Assembly: GCF_004664715.2 (NCBI RefSeq)
Contig: NC_051083.1
Span: forward strand, 119,586,413-119,650,412
DNA: 64,000 nt
Source: Peromyscus leucopus
Lineage: Eukaryota; Chordata; Mammalia; Rodentia; Cricetidae
Reading direction: 5' to 3'
Shown in pieces: positions 9,693 through 20,937 of the stretch. The notes under the pieces are model-generated. The model was not told the DNA's origin. It saw only the letters and a list, made by a program, of their open reading frames with translations, and did not search any database. The position numbers and the translations under genes were made by a program. The first letter of the stretch is position 1, and each line of letters opens with the position of its first letter.

Positions 9693-10884
9693 AGAAAGTT
9701 CCCCTGCTTGTTTCCAGATTTCTTCCTAATGTCCCTAGCATAACTAACCATAAAAGAATCATAGAACGCTAGCTGAAGAATTCACACTATTCAAATCCTT
9801 CTAAGAACAACATGAAGCCTGGAGGGATTTGTTACCCTCTACCTCAAGGTTATGCACTCAGGCCTCTGACTCCTAATCTTCCATTATTTCCTTGCATTGT
9901 ACTTCCATTCTGTGAAATGGTATTCAGTCATTGTTTATTGAGCATCAGTTTGTGTTCAGACATCAAGAAATTTGTAAGAAAGACTCTACAATACATAGGA
10001 TCTCATAGACTAGACAGAAAAGCCATATATTAAACCCTAGTCATTTTTTGTTATGTTCACAAGATTGAATAGATTAAATATACTGCTAGCTAGAGCACAC
10101 AGCAAGTCTGGTTGAGTTTCAAGGTAAAGACAGTCCCAGGCAGGCTACTTCCCTAGGAAAGGGAACCAGGCCCTGGTCTTGGTGCCAATAGAGATTCGAA
10201 CTAGAAGGAAGGACATGAAGGAACTGGCAGGGTTGGAATGCTGCTGTGAATAATGCAGTTCAATGCCAAGACAAGACAGCAAACAGCTGGTGAGCAGTGA
10301 CAAACAGAACATCCAGTCTTTAGCTTTCCAATAATGTAGCTATAATATACTGTCAAAAAAGTGGGTTTTGGAGAGCTCTTTTTGGTTATGAATGTGGGTG
10401 TCCAAAGACCTTTGAGCTGGTGCTGCTGTAATTGCTAGCTTCTAAGATGGACAGGGTTCTGTGTAGGACAGTCTCACGGGAGGTTGGGTGTGATTTACTC
10501 TCTTGCATGGAAGTAGTCAGGCTGGAAAGAGTGCTGGTACACAGTATCTGGACCACCTTGGATTGCTTAGTCAAGCTCTCAAGGGAGTCTGCCTGAGGAG
10601 GTTCTGGACTGACCTTGGTTCATGCATCTGGGAGGAACATACTTCTGCAGAAGGCAAATCACTCTGTTATTTGGCCTCGATGCTCTGCCACCTCCTCTTC
10701 ATGGTGCTTTTCTAATCTGGCTGCTTGATAATCCCCTTTGAAAAGAGACGGCCACTATCAGTGCTTGGCCGAGCTTTGGAAAGCTGTTTCCTGAACTCTC
10801 ATTACATTGGGCTTGCTGTTTTTCAAGAACCCTGTGGCTCCTTGTGAGGTCCACTGAGGACCTGTACTTGTAGGAGCAAACTGT
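9693..10884. other. No gene seen
   Basis: First-intron or upstream DNA of Vgll1. Short frames here are not flanked by convincing splice sites and resemble no known protein. Confidence 0.45.
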
Positions 10885-11005
10885 TTATCCTTAATGGGGA
10901 TAACATAGAATGGGGGCGACATAGTCAAAGTACATTATGTAGCCATATGAAGATGTCCTTCTGAAACTCATAAGTGTCAATTAAAAAAAGAAAGAAAAGA
11001 ATGCC
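10885..11005 (+). repeat. L1 3'-UTR end
   Basis: ACATAGTCAAAGTACATTAT, TATGAAGATGTCCTTCTGAA and the closing A-rich tail (AAAAAAAGAAAG) match the terminal 100 bp of Lx-type L1. Confidence 0.6.
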
Positions 11006-11098
11006 ATTCACCCAGACTTCAACTGAGCCACTTGGTAAAATAGGGCTAGTGACATTTTTCATTTGGTTCTCAGCTATCTCCTGTGTCACTCACTCACA

Positions 11099-11312
11099 AT
11101 GGAAGACATGAGGAAGACTGGTGTCCGCATTCCCCAAAGCAGCCAAAAACCAGTGAAGACAGAATGGGATGCCCGGTCCGTCGTTTTTACCTACTTCCAA
11201 GGGGACATCAGCAGTGTGGTGGATGAGCACTTCTCCAGAGCTCTGAGCAAGCTCAAGAGGCCCCAGGGATGGAGTTCCTTGAGCCAGGGTGACAATGTGA
11301 TCCTCAGGAATG
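11099..11312 (+). CDS. Vgll1: Vgll1 first coding exon (TEAD-binding Tondu domain)
   Basis: Vestigial-like 1 is a nuclear transcription cofactor that binds TEAD factors through its Tondu (TDU) domain. This exon encodes residues 1-71. The TDU core lies at about residues 28-53: [20 protein letters not shown], with the VxxHF TEAD-contact motif at residues 41-45. The first ATG (MEDMRKTG) agrees with the human start. A polypyrimidine/CAG acceptor at 11072-11073 leaves a 25-nt 5' leader in the exon, and the donor is AATG/GTGAGT at 11313. The exon ends with one base of a split codon, completed by AT at 20441 to give Asp, as the human alignment predicts. No frame damage is seen here, so the gene looks functional. 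Confidence 0.95.
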
Positions 11313-12555
11313 GTGAGTGTTAAGAGGGAGGGGACTCTTTGTGGTACTCCATATTCTCGGCTACCTGTGTGTCTGGTAAAGGCAAATCACACTGCCTACT
11401 GAGAAACACCAGACAGACATTTAGGGTAAAATGGACAGTGCTTAGTGAAAGGAGGTGACTTTTCTCCTTGTTTCCTTGATTGTGTTTTCCAGTCTGAGTT
11501 TTCTAGTCTGCACAGGCTAAGAGCTCTGCCATTGTCCACTCTGACCAGCTTATCAGCGGTATTATTACTACTATTGGCCTGAGGGCAAGCACACCAAAGG
11601 ATCCACAATAAGATCAAGGACAATCCAGCCTCCTGCCAGCCAGTAGTGGATGATCTGGCAAGCAAGGGCAAAGCCAGAGGGAGGCCCATGAGGAGTCTTG
11701 CCACATCCCTCTCCCACCCCTCACAAGATCAGGGGTGTCCATTGCTCAAGAGAGCTATGTCACAATGTGTGATGCAAATGCTTGTTCGGGGGAAGCCATG
11801 GCCATGGAGCAGGGGCCATGGTATGCCTTTCACAGACCTGAGGCACTTGTGCCTTCATGGGTCCCTTCCTCCATAAAAATCGCAATTTATAATTTCATTT
11901 GTATAAAAATGGACTTGATTCAGACTATATGCGATTTTTTATTCATACGTGGAGTATCAGTTCCATAATCTTTTGGTTTCAAAATAAGAATTTCTGGACT
12001 TCTAAAAGTATTCCTGGATTCTAGACATTGTGGCTCCTGTGTCTGATGGAGTTAGGCAATGTGGGTCCCTTTTATCTTCTCAACAGGTTCATGCAGGCTG
12101 AGGCCGAAGTCATTTTAGGAGCTCACTATTTCTGTGGCCAGGCACACATGCTGGATGCCTTGTGTCATAGGCTGACTATGGGGGGCTCTAATTGGGGCGG
12201 TTTATGCAAAGTGGATGTGTGAAGCCCCTTTCTGTAAGCAAGGACATATATGTGCAGAGTCCATCACCCTGCTTTTGTTCTTCTGCCATAGACAAGGCAT
12301 CAGTGTGTATCTGATGTGCTGACCTTTGCAGAACTTAATTTTCTAGGCAAGTGATGGGATTTTCTCAGAGAATCTTGTGGGTTAGAATGATGTGGAAGAT
12401 CATATGGCATTGGGTACTCAATCTGGTAAGTGCTGTTTCCCAACTACTTACCATGATGCCTGTCTCATGGGAGTCACTCAGTAAATACTGCTTGGGTGAA
12501 TGGAACTGTGATTTGGAGCACAGCACAATGACACAGACTGGATGTTACAAAGAAA
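11313..12555. other. Vgll1 intron 2, first part; nothing assigned
   Basis: Intronic DNA. Open frames near 11400-11960 on both strands have no recognisable homology or splice context. Confidence 0.5.
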
Positions 12556-12792
12556 AGGGATTTGTGCTAGGGATGTGGCTCAGTTGGTAGAGTACTTGTC
12601 TAGCATGCTTGGAGCCCTGAATTTGAGCTTCAGCACCACAAAAACTGGCCATGGTAGCACATCCTTATAATCTTAGCATGTGAAATATGGAGGCAGGAAG
12701 ACCAGGACTTCAAAATCATCCTCAGCTATATAGGGAGTTCAAGGCCAGCATTGGAGTACATGAGACCTTGTCTCAAAAAAGGAAAAAAAAAT
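12556..12792 (+). repeat. B4 SINE (ID head fused to B1 body)
   Basis: GCTAGGGATGTGGCTCAGTT (ID/tRNA-Ala-like promoter with A-box) is followed by a B1-like part ending GACCTTGTCTCAAAAAAGG, the B4 structure. Confidence 0.85.
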
Positions 12793-13154
12793 ATTTTGGC
12801 ACAGAGCTCTGATCCAAGATCAAGGGCCTATTTCTGCTATTGTCTTCTTGTTGACAGTCACAATGCAGTACATCGCATAGCAAGGGACCAGGAAAGTATG
12901 CATATTATCTGGCTTCTCTACTTCTTGTCATAAAGCCACTTGAAGTTTAATCATGCAGTACCAATTCTGATGATGTTATTGAATCCCTAATCATCTCCCA
13001 AAGACCCCTCCTGTAATCACAATAGAGTAACTACATTTTGTACCTCTTAATACCTCACTAGAGAGATTAAGATCCAATGGGACTTTCAGAGAAGACAAGT
13101 CACATTGAGTCCACAGATAAGGTCACTACACAGAAGGGCTGCTTTGTGATACAT

Positions 13155-13330
13155 AGACTTAGAACCAGTTAGCCTGGTGCCAGGTAGCTCTACTACTCCC
13201 TGTGAGTGTGATCTCAGGGTATGTCCCTTCATCTGCCTGTACCTGCTTTCTTGATGCTAACGGACAATTATTAAACTACAAAAGGATGCTTTCAATTAGT
13301 TGGTGAGATAATGAACACCAAGTGACAAGT
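13155..13330 (+). repeat. MIR
   Basis: CTACTACTCCCTGTGAGTGT, GATCTCAGGGTATGTCCCTTC-like and CTTTCTTGATGCTAACGGAC follow the forward MIR order, strongly diverged. Confidence 0.4.
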
Positions 13331-14700
13331 AGCAAGTGTTGTGACAAGTAGCAAGGGTGGTGCCATGCTGTTTGGAATGACTGTTATGATATGATGGCCT
13401 ACATTCAAAGCATTAGGATCAGAGAGCATCAGGCCCCTCCCATGAGCTTTTATGCTGTACAGGGCTTTGTTGTGTGGCTATTCTAGTGTTTTCTGGGACT
13501 TGTGACCTCACCTTGTATGACTCTAGGAAGCTGTTGCCTACTTAGGGGACTTGGGCACAGGCTTGTTTCTTTAGAAAACCGGCTTCCCTGGGCCAAAGAG
13601 GGATGAGGGCTTTCTTCCCCAGTGAGCTTCATTGGATTTGGCATTTTCTTCACGACAGTCTCACAGACTCCTTACGTTGTCTCATTTGGTTTGGGGCTAG
13701 GCGAGTATTTCATTAGCTAACTGAGCAAGTGCAGAAAAGACTGTCTCCCTCAAGGCTTCTCTTATCATAGCTAGGAGGTTTCTCCTCAGCTTGGTTGCCT
13801 CAAGGAAGGGCTCCATGAAAGAAGTCCAGGCTGGTAGGGGTTCTCATTGGTGGTGTTATGTGACACACAGCCAGCCTCAAACGCGGTGAGAATTTATGAA
13901 GTGGCCTTTCATTACTGACTGCTGCTTAGCATTCTCTTAACCCTTTTAGGCCAACCCCAGGCAGCCCCGGCACTACTCAGCCAGGCAGAGGAGAACAGGC
14001 CCCCATTCACAGGACCCAGAGCAGATTTGCCCACATTCTAAAGGCACTCTGTCAAGCCAAATATGCAAGGTCCAAACACAGAGACCTATATGGAAATGCC
14101 ACCAAATTTTCTGGCTTCTTCCCCTAAGCCTGAGTTGTTTATTTCTTTTAATTATATGTGTATAATACACAATAGGTGTACTTTGGGAAATAAAATAGCT
14201 GAAGAGATCTTAGAGTTACCTCCTCTTTAAGAGGACATTGGCGACTTCAGAGTCAGTATCTGGGCAAACTTCAATAACTTTGATTTCTTGAGGCAGGGTA
14301 TGGTTGTGGTGCTCATGGGGGCTTGTCCTAACCTGTGTTTTTCCTGCCCCCCTTCTCCCAGCCCCAGTCTCAGGTACATTCTTAGACCTGGTAACATGCT
14401 CAAGGGCTGTTAAGAGAAGGTTAGGGGTGCTGACCTGAGCCTGCGCAGGTCCTCTATAGTCATTCTCAAAGGCTTCCTATCTGTCGCCATTAGTGGGATG
14501 GCAAAGAAACACCATGTTTCTCATCGCTGGAGAATAGCTATGTGAGATACAGTCTTGCTACTTGCTTGTGGTCTCTTGAGCACTGCCAACATGGTGCCTT
14601 CCTTTCCAGTGAGAAAAGGGGACTTGGGCCTGTGTGTCCCTTGCCTCTGCGAGGTGCCAGATGCCACATGAAATAACTGCATTTACTCCATTCCTCAAAA
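13331..14700. other. Vgll1 intron; nothing assigned
   Basis: Includes a short direct repeat (GACAAGTAGCAAG, about 13323-13353). No coding or RNA feature recognised. Confidence 0.45.
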
Positions 14701-14734
14701 GTGACCACAGTTTAGGCAATCTAAAGATGAGCAA

Positions 14735-14848
14735 AGCTGGTTGCGTGTAGTGCACACACCTGCAGTCGCAGCAATTGGGAGACTGTAGTAGGGTGAGTGA
14801 GAGTTTGGGGCCAGTGAAGGATGTTTGGGGGAGTTTGTTTAAAATACT
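14735..14848 (+). repeat. B1-like fragment
   Basis: TGGTTGCGTGTAGTGCACAC then TGCAGTCGCAGCAATTGGGA resembles an old B1 head. It runs directly into the trinucleotide array. Confidence 0.4.
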
Positions 14849-14854
14849 ACTACC

Positions 14855-14902
<48 letters not shown>
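14849..14902 (+). repeat. (CTA/CCA)n trinucleotide microsatellite
   Basis: About 18 units of CTA with CCA variants. It gives poly-Ser or poly-Leu in spurious frames. Confidence 0.95.
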
Positions 14903-15039
14903 GACTAGCAAATCAAATCTATGGTGCTTACCTTTAGGGGTGGTGGCAGTAACTGGAGGGCACCTGGGAATATATTGTGACATATATATCATGACTATGA
15001 TGTGAAGGCCTTTTGCTGGAAACTGCCATATGGCTTATC

Positions 15040-15190
15040 TTACCATATCTTCACACCAACCCTATTGATTACCGGACCCATATTTCTGGCGAGGAAGCTG
15101 AGGTGCCTAGTCCAGTCACTTGTCCAGAATCTTACCACAAAGGTCAGCCACTCAACCTGAAGATACAAGCCTACATTCTGCATCCAAAAT
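15040..15190 (-). repeat. MIR
   Basis: ATCTTCACACCAACCCTATT, GAGGAAGCTGAGGTGC and CAGTCACTTGTCCAGAATC follow the reverse MIR order. Confidence 0.6.
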
Positions 15191-15488
15191 CTCTGTTAGG
15201 AAAAGGAATCTGGATATCTAGCAAAGAGAGACTGGGTGCCCTGGGGAAGTAAGATGGAGAGGATAGGACTGACCAGGACTCTTTGGTGTCCCAGAATAGG
15301 ACTGTCTCTCTAAGCTGATTCTCCAACTGTGGTAGGATTTTGTCATTAGTTAGTTCAAAGATCATGCATTTTTGTCGTTGGGGTGAATAAAATATGGAGG
15401 GACATGTGTCACCAGTCATGTGGACAAAGAACACAAAGTCAATATGTGCAGACTGTGGAGGCCAAAAGTTGGACTTTTCTGCTGTAAG

Positions 15489-15511
15489 GTGTGTGTGTGT
15501 GTGTGTGTGTG
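15489..15511 (+). repeat. (GT)n microsatellite
   Basis: About 11 GT units. Confidence 0.95.
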
Positions 15512-15741
15512 CATTCTTCAGACAAAGTGCCACATGGGGTTATAATGCACTAGTATTAAAGGCAGAGAAAGAGGAAGAAGGGAAGAGGATGAGAAGGAAG
15601 GGGAGGGAAGGAGGATGGAGACTAGATGAAAGAGTCAGAAGAAAGGCAATCAACCAATCATATATTTATTTTCACACCTGTAGCTTATTTTGGTTGTTTA
15701 TGAGTCAAGTCCCTTTTTGGTTTGGGTTTTAAAAATCGCTT

Positions 15742-15862
15742 AGCTGGATGTAGTGAGGTTTGCCTGTAATCCCAGCTACTTCGGAAGCTAAGGCAGGAGG
15801 ATTGTTTGAGACCAGCTTAGGGCCAGTCTGGGAAGAACAGTGAGACTGTCTTAAAAAACAGA
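15742..15862 (+). repeat. Old B1 (proto-B1-like)
   Basis: CCTGTAATCCCAGCTACTTC, AAGCTAAGGCAGGAGGATTG and GAGACTGTCTTAAAAAA. The GCTACT box is closer to old 7SL monomers than to young B1. Confidence 0.8.
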
Positions 15863-16202
15863 ATTGTTTAACCTTCAGAATAATGGTTCATTTTGAAAAG
15901 TTTGAAAACAAAAATGCATACACCTCAAATTTTATGCAAAGCCACTTTGTGTATAATAGGTTATAATCTATTTTTTATTTGACAATAAGCAGAATGATAC
16001 ATCTTTGTGCTATTGTTACTTATTCTATGACAGTATTTTTTAGCTCAAGAGCATCATGCTTTATATGTAGCACATTCATTGATTTTATAACATCTAGATT
16101 ATCGATAACCTTTTGGTATAGTATTAACAAACCTTTAAGCATCCTTGAAGCTAAATTTTTGCTTGTGTCTATGAATATCCTTAAGATAAACTGTTGTTGG
16201 TG

Positions 16203-16580
16203 AGGTGACCAAGGCTATAGTTTGGTTACACATTGACTGTGTCCTCAGTAATGTTTCAGTGTGCTGATATGAAAGGCGGTAAGATCTTTTAAGAGGTGGG
16301 TCGCTCCTCTCAGAAGGAATTAAAGCAGTTCTCCTGAGACTCTGCATTAGTCCTCAATTATCAAGAGAGTGAGTTCTTATACAAGAGTGAGTTTGACCCC
16401 TAAGGTGCTACCTGTCTTCCTGTCTCCCCATGGAATCAGTCTTATACACACTTCTGTAATGAGGCCATTCACTAGAGTGGCTTCACCAGTGCTGGGGTTT
16501 GACTGATCTCTCTGCCTCCCTAGCTATGAGCTAAATAAACCCAGTCTCAGGCATCTTGTAACAGCAAACAGAGTAAAATA
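16203..16580 (+). repeat. Old hAT-Charlie relic, URR1-related
   Basis: AGATCTTTTAAGAGGTGGG near the start and AGCTAAATAAACCCAGTCTC, then ACAGCAAACAGAGTAAAATA, at the end follow the order of the URR1-like copy at 23528-23862. Confidence 0.4.
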
Positions 16581-16604
16581 CCCAGAAATTGTAGAGATTG
16601 TGTG

Positions 16605-16606
<2 letters not shown>

Positions 16607-16666
<60 letters not shown>

Positions 16667-16735
16667 CACACATATATATACATATATATATGTATATATA
16701 TACACACACACACATATATATATGTAATATTATGC
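16607..16735. repeat. (TC)n followed by (TA)n/(CA)n compound microsatellite
   Basis: About 24 TC units, then alternating TATATA and CACACA blocks. Confidence 0.95.
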
Positions 16736-17084
16736 CAATCTGTCTTTCCTCCAGCTTCAATAATGTGGTAAAGTGCCAAGTTCCCTGCTCACCTTAAAAT
16801 AGAAAGGTTCAGTGAAGAGGTGTGTGTATTGTGTGTGCATGTGCTTATGTATGGACACATTTGTGAGTATATATACATATTTGCAATTTTATATGTGTGT
16901 GTGTGTTTGTGTATATTCACATACTCCTATGTTTGTAACTGAATATATATGTGTGCATTCATTGGGATATGTCACCAGAACATGCTATGTGCCAGGAATA
17001 GTGAGAATTCCCAGGGATATGACGGTGGAGAGGAGAAATGAGCTAACACCATGCATGCTGGGTAGTGGGAAAGAACATCAGTGA

Positions 17085-19825
17085 GTGAATGGATAGATTA
17101 TTTAACCACTGCTGTGAAGAAAACAAGCAGGATACACTCTAGACTGGAGATTCATATTTCGAAGAAGATGATGTTAGAGTTTGTGTATCTAGAAACTAGT
17201 CCAGAATAGAAGGTCTGGGCTCCCATCCAAACATGGAGGCAGGATCATTCTCTGATTTGAATGCAAACTTTATAGTACAAGAAAGGCCTTCTAGAAGGTT
17301 CTGGGGTTTCCAAAAGTGTACATGGGTGGGAATGGTAGTATCTGTGAGTATTCTTGGGAGAAGGGAGGAATGGCTACCACTTTAATTTAAATAATGAGGA
17401 ATGGAGAGCAGCACTTTCTGACTTTCTGGACATTCCTGACCGGAATTCCTTCAGACTGAGCAGCCTCAGGAATTCTACAGTCATGGATGGAAGGAACTAA
17501 GAGGCGGGGTCTAGATGCTTAGGGTTGGAGTATATGGAGTGGAAGCCATCTATATTCTTATTGAAATAAAAATCCTAATCTTCCTCAAGTGACCCTGAAT
17601 CCATGTGTTCAAGTGCTCTCCGCCCATTCAAGTCACTTTGGATTTGAGAAAGCACCAAAGTCATCACTTGGGGTCTCTTGCACATGCATCCAAAAGAAAT
17701 TAAGAGGAGGCATTTGGATAAGACTGTCACTGCAGCAGCAACCTTGAGAAAGTCTAAGTTATGGTTTAAGGTGTCACCCTGTGCCCAAAGACTAGATGGG
17801 CGGTGCTGCAGGCATAGTTGCCCAAGACCCCCGAGAAAGAGTAGCCCACCCAATGCAGGGTCTCCACTCAACGGGCCACAAGCATCCAAGCCTACTCTAG
17901 AAAAGTGGGTCTCTCAGACCACCCACAATCACTGGGGTGCTATGACTTCAGGGATGAAACCCCCGTGCACTCCTACATTCTCCCATCTAAACTGTACTGT
18001 GCTGCACCCAGTGACTACATGGGACTTAGGACAATGGTATATTGCCTAAGTCCCCTTAACTGGAACAGAAACAGTTAAGAGAAACAGTCCAAACCTTCTG
18101 TGGCCCTGCTTTCCATATCTCAGACATTCAGTGAGCACCTGAGGCATATGTATGAGATCTGTAAAGCCAGTTCAGATGGAAAGTGTCCAGTTGTCAGAGC
18201 TGGGCTTTGTTTATAATTTGTGCTTAGGACATGCAGTACTCCCATTAAATATGAAGCATGGGCACTGATTATATGAAATCAGCTTAATCATTCTGTTCCA
18301 GGGCACACAGTGCCCTGAGTTGCTAGTAGCTAGAAATATCAACTTTTAAAAGTAATGTTTACTCGTAGGAAATATATCCCAATATATATCCTAGTCTATT
18401 GTTTCATTAGAAGAGCCTGCTATGACCATTGCTAATTGTGAGGGATGTGAGATGTTGATCTGAACGCCTGTATCCTAGGTGATCTGGATTCTTTTATGTT
18501 TATCATCCACATTATAGGCAAAGCTACTGTGATGGGTAGGGACACTCTAGCAGCCCTGCACTGACCTCTAAGATGGTCTTTCATTTTATCCAAAATCCAT
18601 TCAAACTAAACGTTCAGGAGAGATGAAAGAGGCGCCCATGGAGGGAAAGGGCACCAGTGTCTCAGACAGACTCCCCTGCTAGCCAATTCTCCTTTGTCAT
18701 CAAAGTCACGCTCCCCCTCCCTGCCTACTTCTCCATTGTATTAGACAGATGAGAGGCTCCAGGCTTTAAGCCCCATCTGGCAGAACTTCGCTCCCTGCTC
18801 TTGCCTGCGTGGATGCTGAAAATGGGAAAATATCCATTCATGTTCTGGGCTATGGTAGACATTTGAGATCTCAGAGTGCGCCGCTACCCTAAGTGCAATT
18901 AGAATAGGGACCCAAGAAGATTCCCTCCCTTTAGTCAGTTCCCATGAACTTGACAAGTAGGAGCGGTGTCGCCTGTTGATGCCAACCAACCATTCTCCTG
19001 TTGCAGGATGAGGACCAAGCAACTACTTTCCTACCCAGCATACATTCCTCTTGCTCAGTTTTCTACCAGCCTATTATACTTAGCTACCATGGCCCAGTTT
19101 CTTACAATTTTCATGTCTAAGATTAGGTTTCAGTTCCTAGAGTTGTATGAAAGGCTAGTACAGGTAAGAACTAATTTCTTTGTACGGTTCTGTGGAGTCC
19201 TTCCATTTGCTATATTTAAAGTATCAGTTATAAGATAGAGCTAAACAACAGTGACAACTGAACAAATACTTAGTTACAGAAGATTTCTTAAGGAGCCAAT
19301 GTTCATGGAGGTGCAAAGATGCATGTGCAAAGTTGTTCACTGAGATGTCAGTGACATAATTGAAAACATGGGAACTGAGCTGCTCACAAATGGAATCTTT
19401 GTTAGTCTATTACTGCCCTATGATAGAACAGTATAGAGCCATGTAAAAGCTAGTGTTTGTATTATCCATGTGCTGATCTCCTGTCAAATAACTTGATACC
19501 ATGTAAAGACTTCTTTAGTAAAAAGAACTAAAATACAACATAGACCTTAAGCAAAAGAGAATGATCCTGATGAAAATAAAGTCGTGCCTTCTGTATCTCA
19601 TCCTGAAGTGGGGTGTCTTTCCATTTTATCTTGTTCTAAATCATGTTGTACCTCTCTTCTGGATTCAGTCAAAATAACGAATGTTTAATGTTTTTACCTT
19701 AAGTTTTTCTGGACTTAAGCTTGTGCATAAATCTCTTGGGAGGAAGTGATGACATGAAATTAGAACTTGAAAAAAAAGCTCATGTTTGGCTCTATTCAGT
19801 GCTGTGGGAGGATGTTTGTTTTGCT
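17085..19825. other. Vgll1 intron; nothing assigned
   Basis: Open frames at 17575-18049 and 18741-19238 on both strands show no known domain. An NHWG sequence near 17930 resembles human VGLL1's C-terminus by chance: it lies upstream of exon 3 and lacks splice sites. Confidence 0.5.
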
Positions 19826-19968
19826 TGTTTCTTGACACAGTGCTTACACTGTAGCCCAGAATGCCCTTAGATTCACTGTGTAGCCCAGGCTGGCCTTGAA
19901 CTCAAGCCAATCCTCCTGCCTCAGTCTTCTGAGCATGAAAATTATAAGCATGTGATACCACACTCAAT
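19826..19968 (-). repeat. B1 SINE
   Basis: TGTAGCCCAGGCTGGCCTTG and CTCCTGCCTCAGTCTTCTGA are the B1 complement. Confidence 0.85.
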
Positions 19969-20115
19969 GATATTCATAATATTTTAATGAAGCAAAATCA
20001 GCCTGAAAAATAATATAAATAAATCTTGAGGGGGCAGTAGCTATTTATGGACATGGTGGTTAATGTGGGTTTTTAAAAACATTTTCTGCTTACTTCAAGT
20101 CAAAAAATATACTAT

Positions 20116-20304
20116 GGGGCTGGAAGGATTGCTCAGTGGGTAAAAACCACTTGCCAAGAAAGTCCGACGACTTCATCTCAATCCCTGGAACCCATCAGGG
20201 AAGGAAAGAACTGACTCCTGAAAGTTATTTTCTGATCTCTGCTATGGCCAGTCTCCTGCACTTACACACACACCTCTCTCTCACATACAAACAATAAAAT
20301 TAAG

Positions 20305-20335
<31 letters not shown>
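20116..20335 (+). repeat. B3-type SINE with (TA)n tail
   Basis: GGGGCTGGAAGGATTGCTCA begins a B2/B3 head. AGAACTGACTCCTGAAAGTT and CACACACACC are B3 tail features. A (TA)n run follows at 20312-20332. It ends about 100 bp before exon 3. Confidence 0.8.
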
Positions 20336-20336
<1 letters not shown>

Positions 20337-20440
20337 TGAATATGTATATAATATATATTATACATGAATCAGAAATAATAAAGTACTTCTATTTCGGACA
20401 TTTGGAGAAAATACCTAACATAAGTCTGAATCTTTTCCAG

Positions 20441-20896
20441 ATAGCAGCATGCCCCCGAATCAGTGGCGTCTCACTTCTTCTTGGACAAAGGCACGGCCAG
20501 AAGCATCTCTTGGAAATGGTGCCAGCAGCAGCAGCAGCAGCAGCAGGAGCAGCAGCAGCAGCAGCAGCAGCTTGCATGAATATGGTCCTAAGGCTATAGA
20601 TCAGTACCCGCTGTCTATGCCCAAGGCCCCCTCTGCACATCCTCAAGAGATGTGTCATTTTTCCTCCCAAGAGAGGCCAGACTTCCTAGGGCCTGCTTAC
20701 TCTCGTGCCTTTCCTGACAGGCATCCGGCTCCAGAGGTCTACCCTGATGGGAGACGTGGGTCCTTCCTACATTTACTCCAGCAGGATAGATACCTAAACC
20801 GTCCTCTGGAACCTGCAACCAGGAAGAATGGCAACCCCGCCAAGATAGCCGGAAGCACAGGATTGCTCACCAACCTGCCTCCCAACTCAGACCACT
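20441..20896 (+). CDS. Vgll1: Vgll1 second coding exon, with poly-serine tract
   Basis: Encodes residues 72-223. It starts after TTTTCCAG with the human-like DSSMPPNQW segment and ends ...[15 protein letters not shown] at the donor CACT/GTAAGG (20897). Conserved blocks shared with human VGLL1 include PNQWR, MCHFSS (LWHFSS in human), LLQQDRYL and [14 protein letters not shown]. Inserted after GNGA is a run of 16 codons (20524-20571) encoding seven Ser, one Arg and eight Ser, almost all AGC, which I do not recall in human VGLL1. Reading on past the donor gives a short frame ending at 20937, which would be an intron-retention product. Confidence 0.93.
20524..20571 (+). repeat. In-frame (AGC)n microsatellite coding poly-Ser
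   Basis: Sixteen codons: seven AGC, one AGG, eight AGC. Pure codon identity points to recent slippage and to length variation between individuals. Confidence 0.97.
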
Positions 20897-20937
20897 GTAA
20901 GGATGCTTACAGATACTTTCAAGGTCACTATGGTTGA

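Noticed and set aside
14558..15005. 144-codon antisense and 76-codon sense frames
   Set aside because: Both are inflated by the (CTA)n array and lack any domain or splice context.
17575..18049. 104-codon antisense and 123-codon sense frames, with an NHWG motif resembling human VGLL1's tail
   Set aside because: They sit upstream of exon 3 in the intron, lack splice sites, and match in four residues only.
20389..20670. Antisense poly-Ala frame opposite Vgll1 exon 3
   Set aside because: It is the complement of the AGC repeat, with no independent support.
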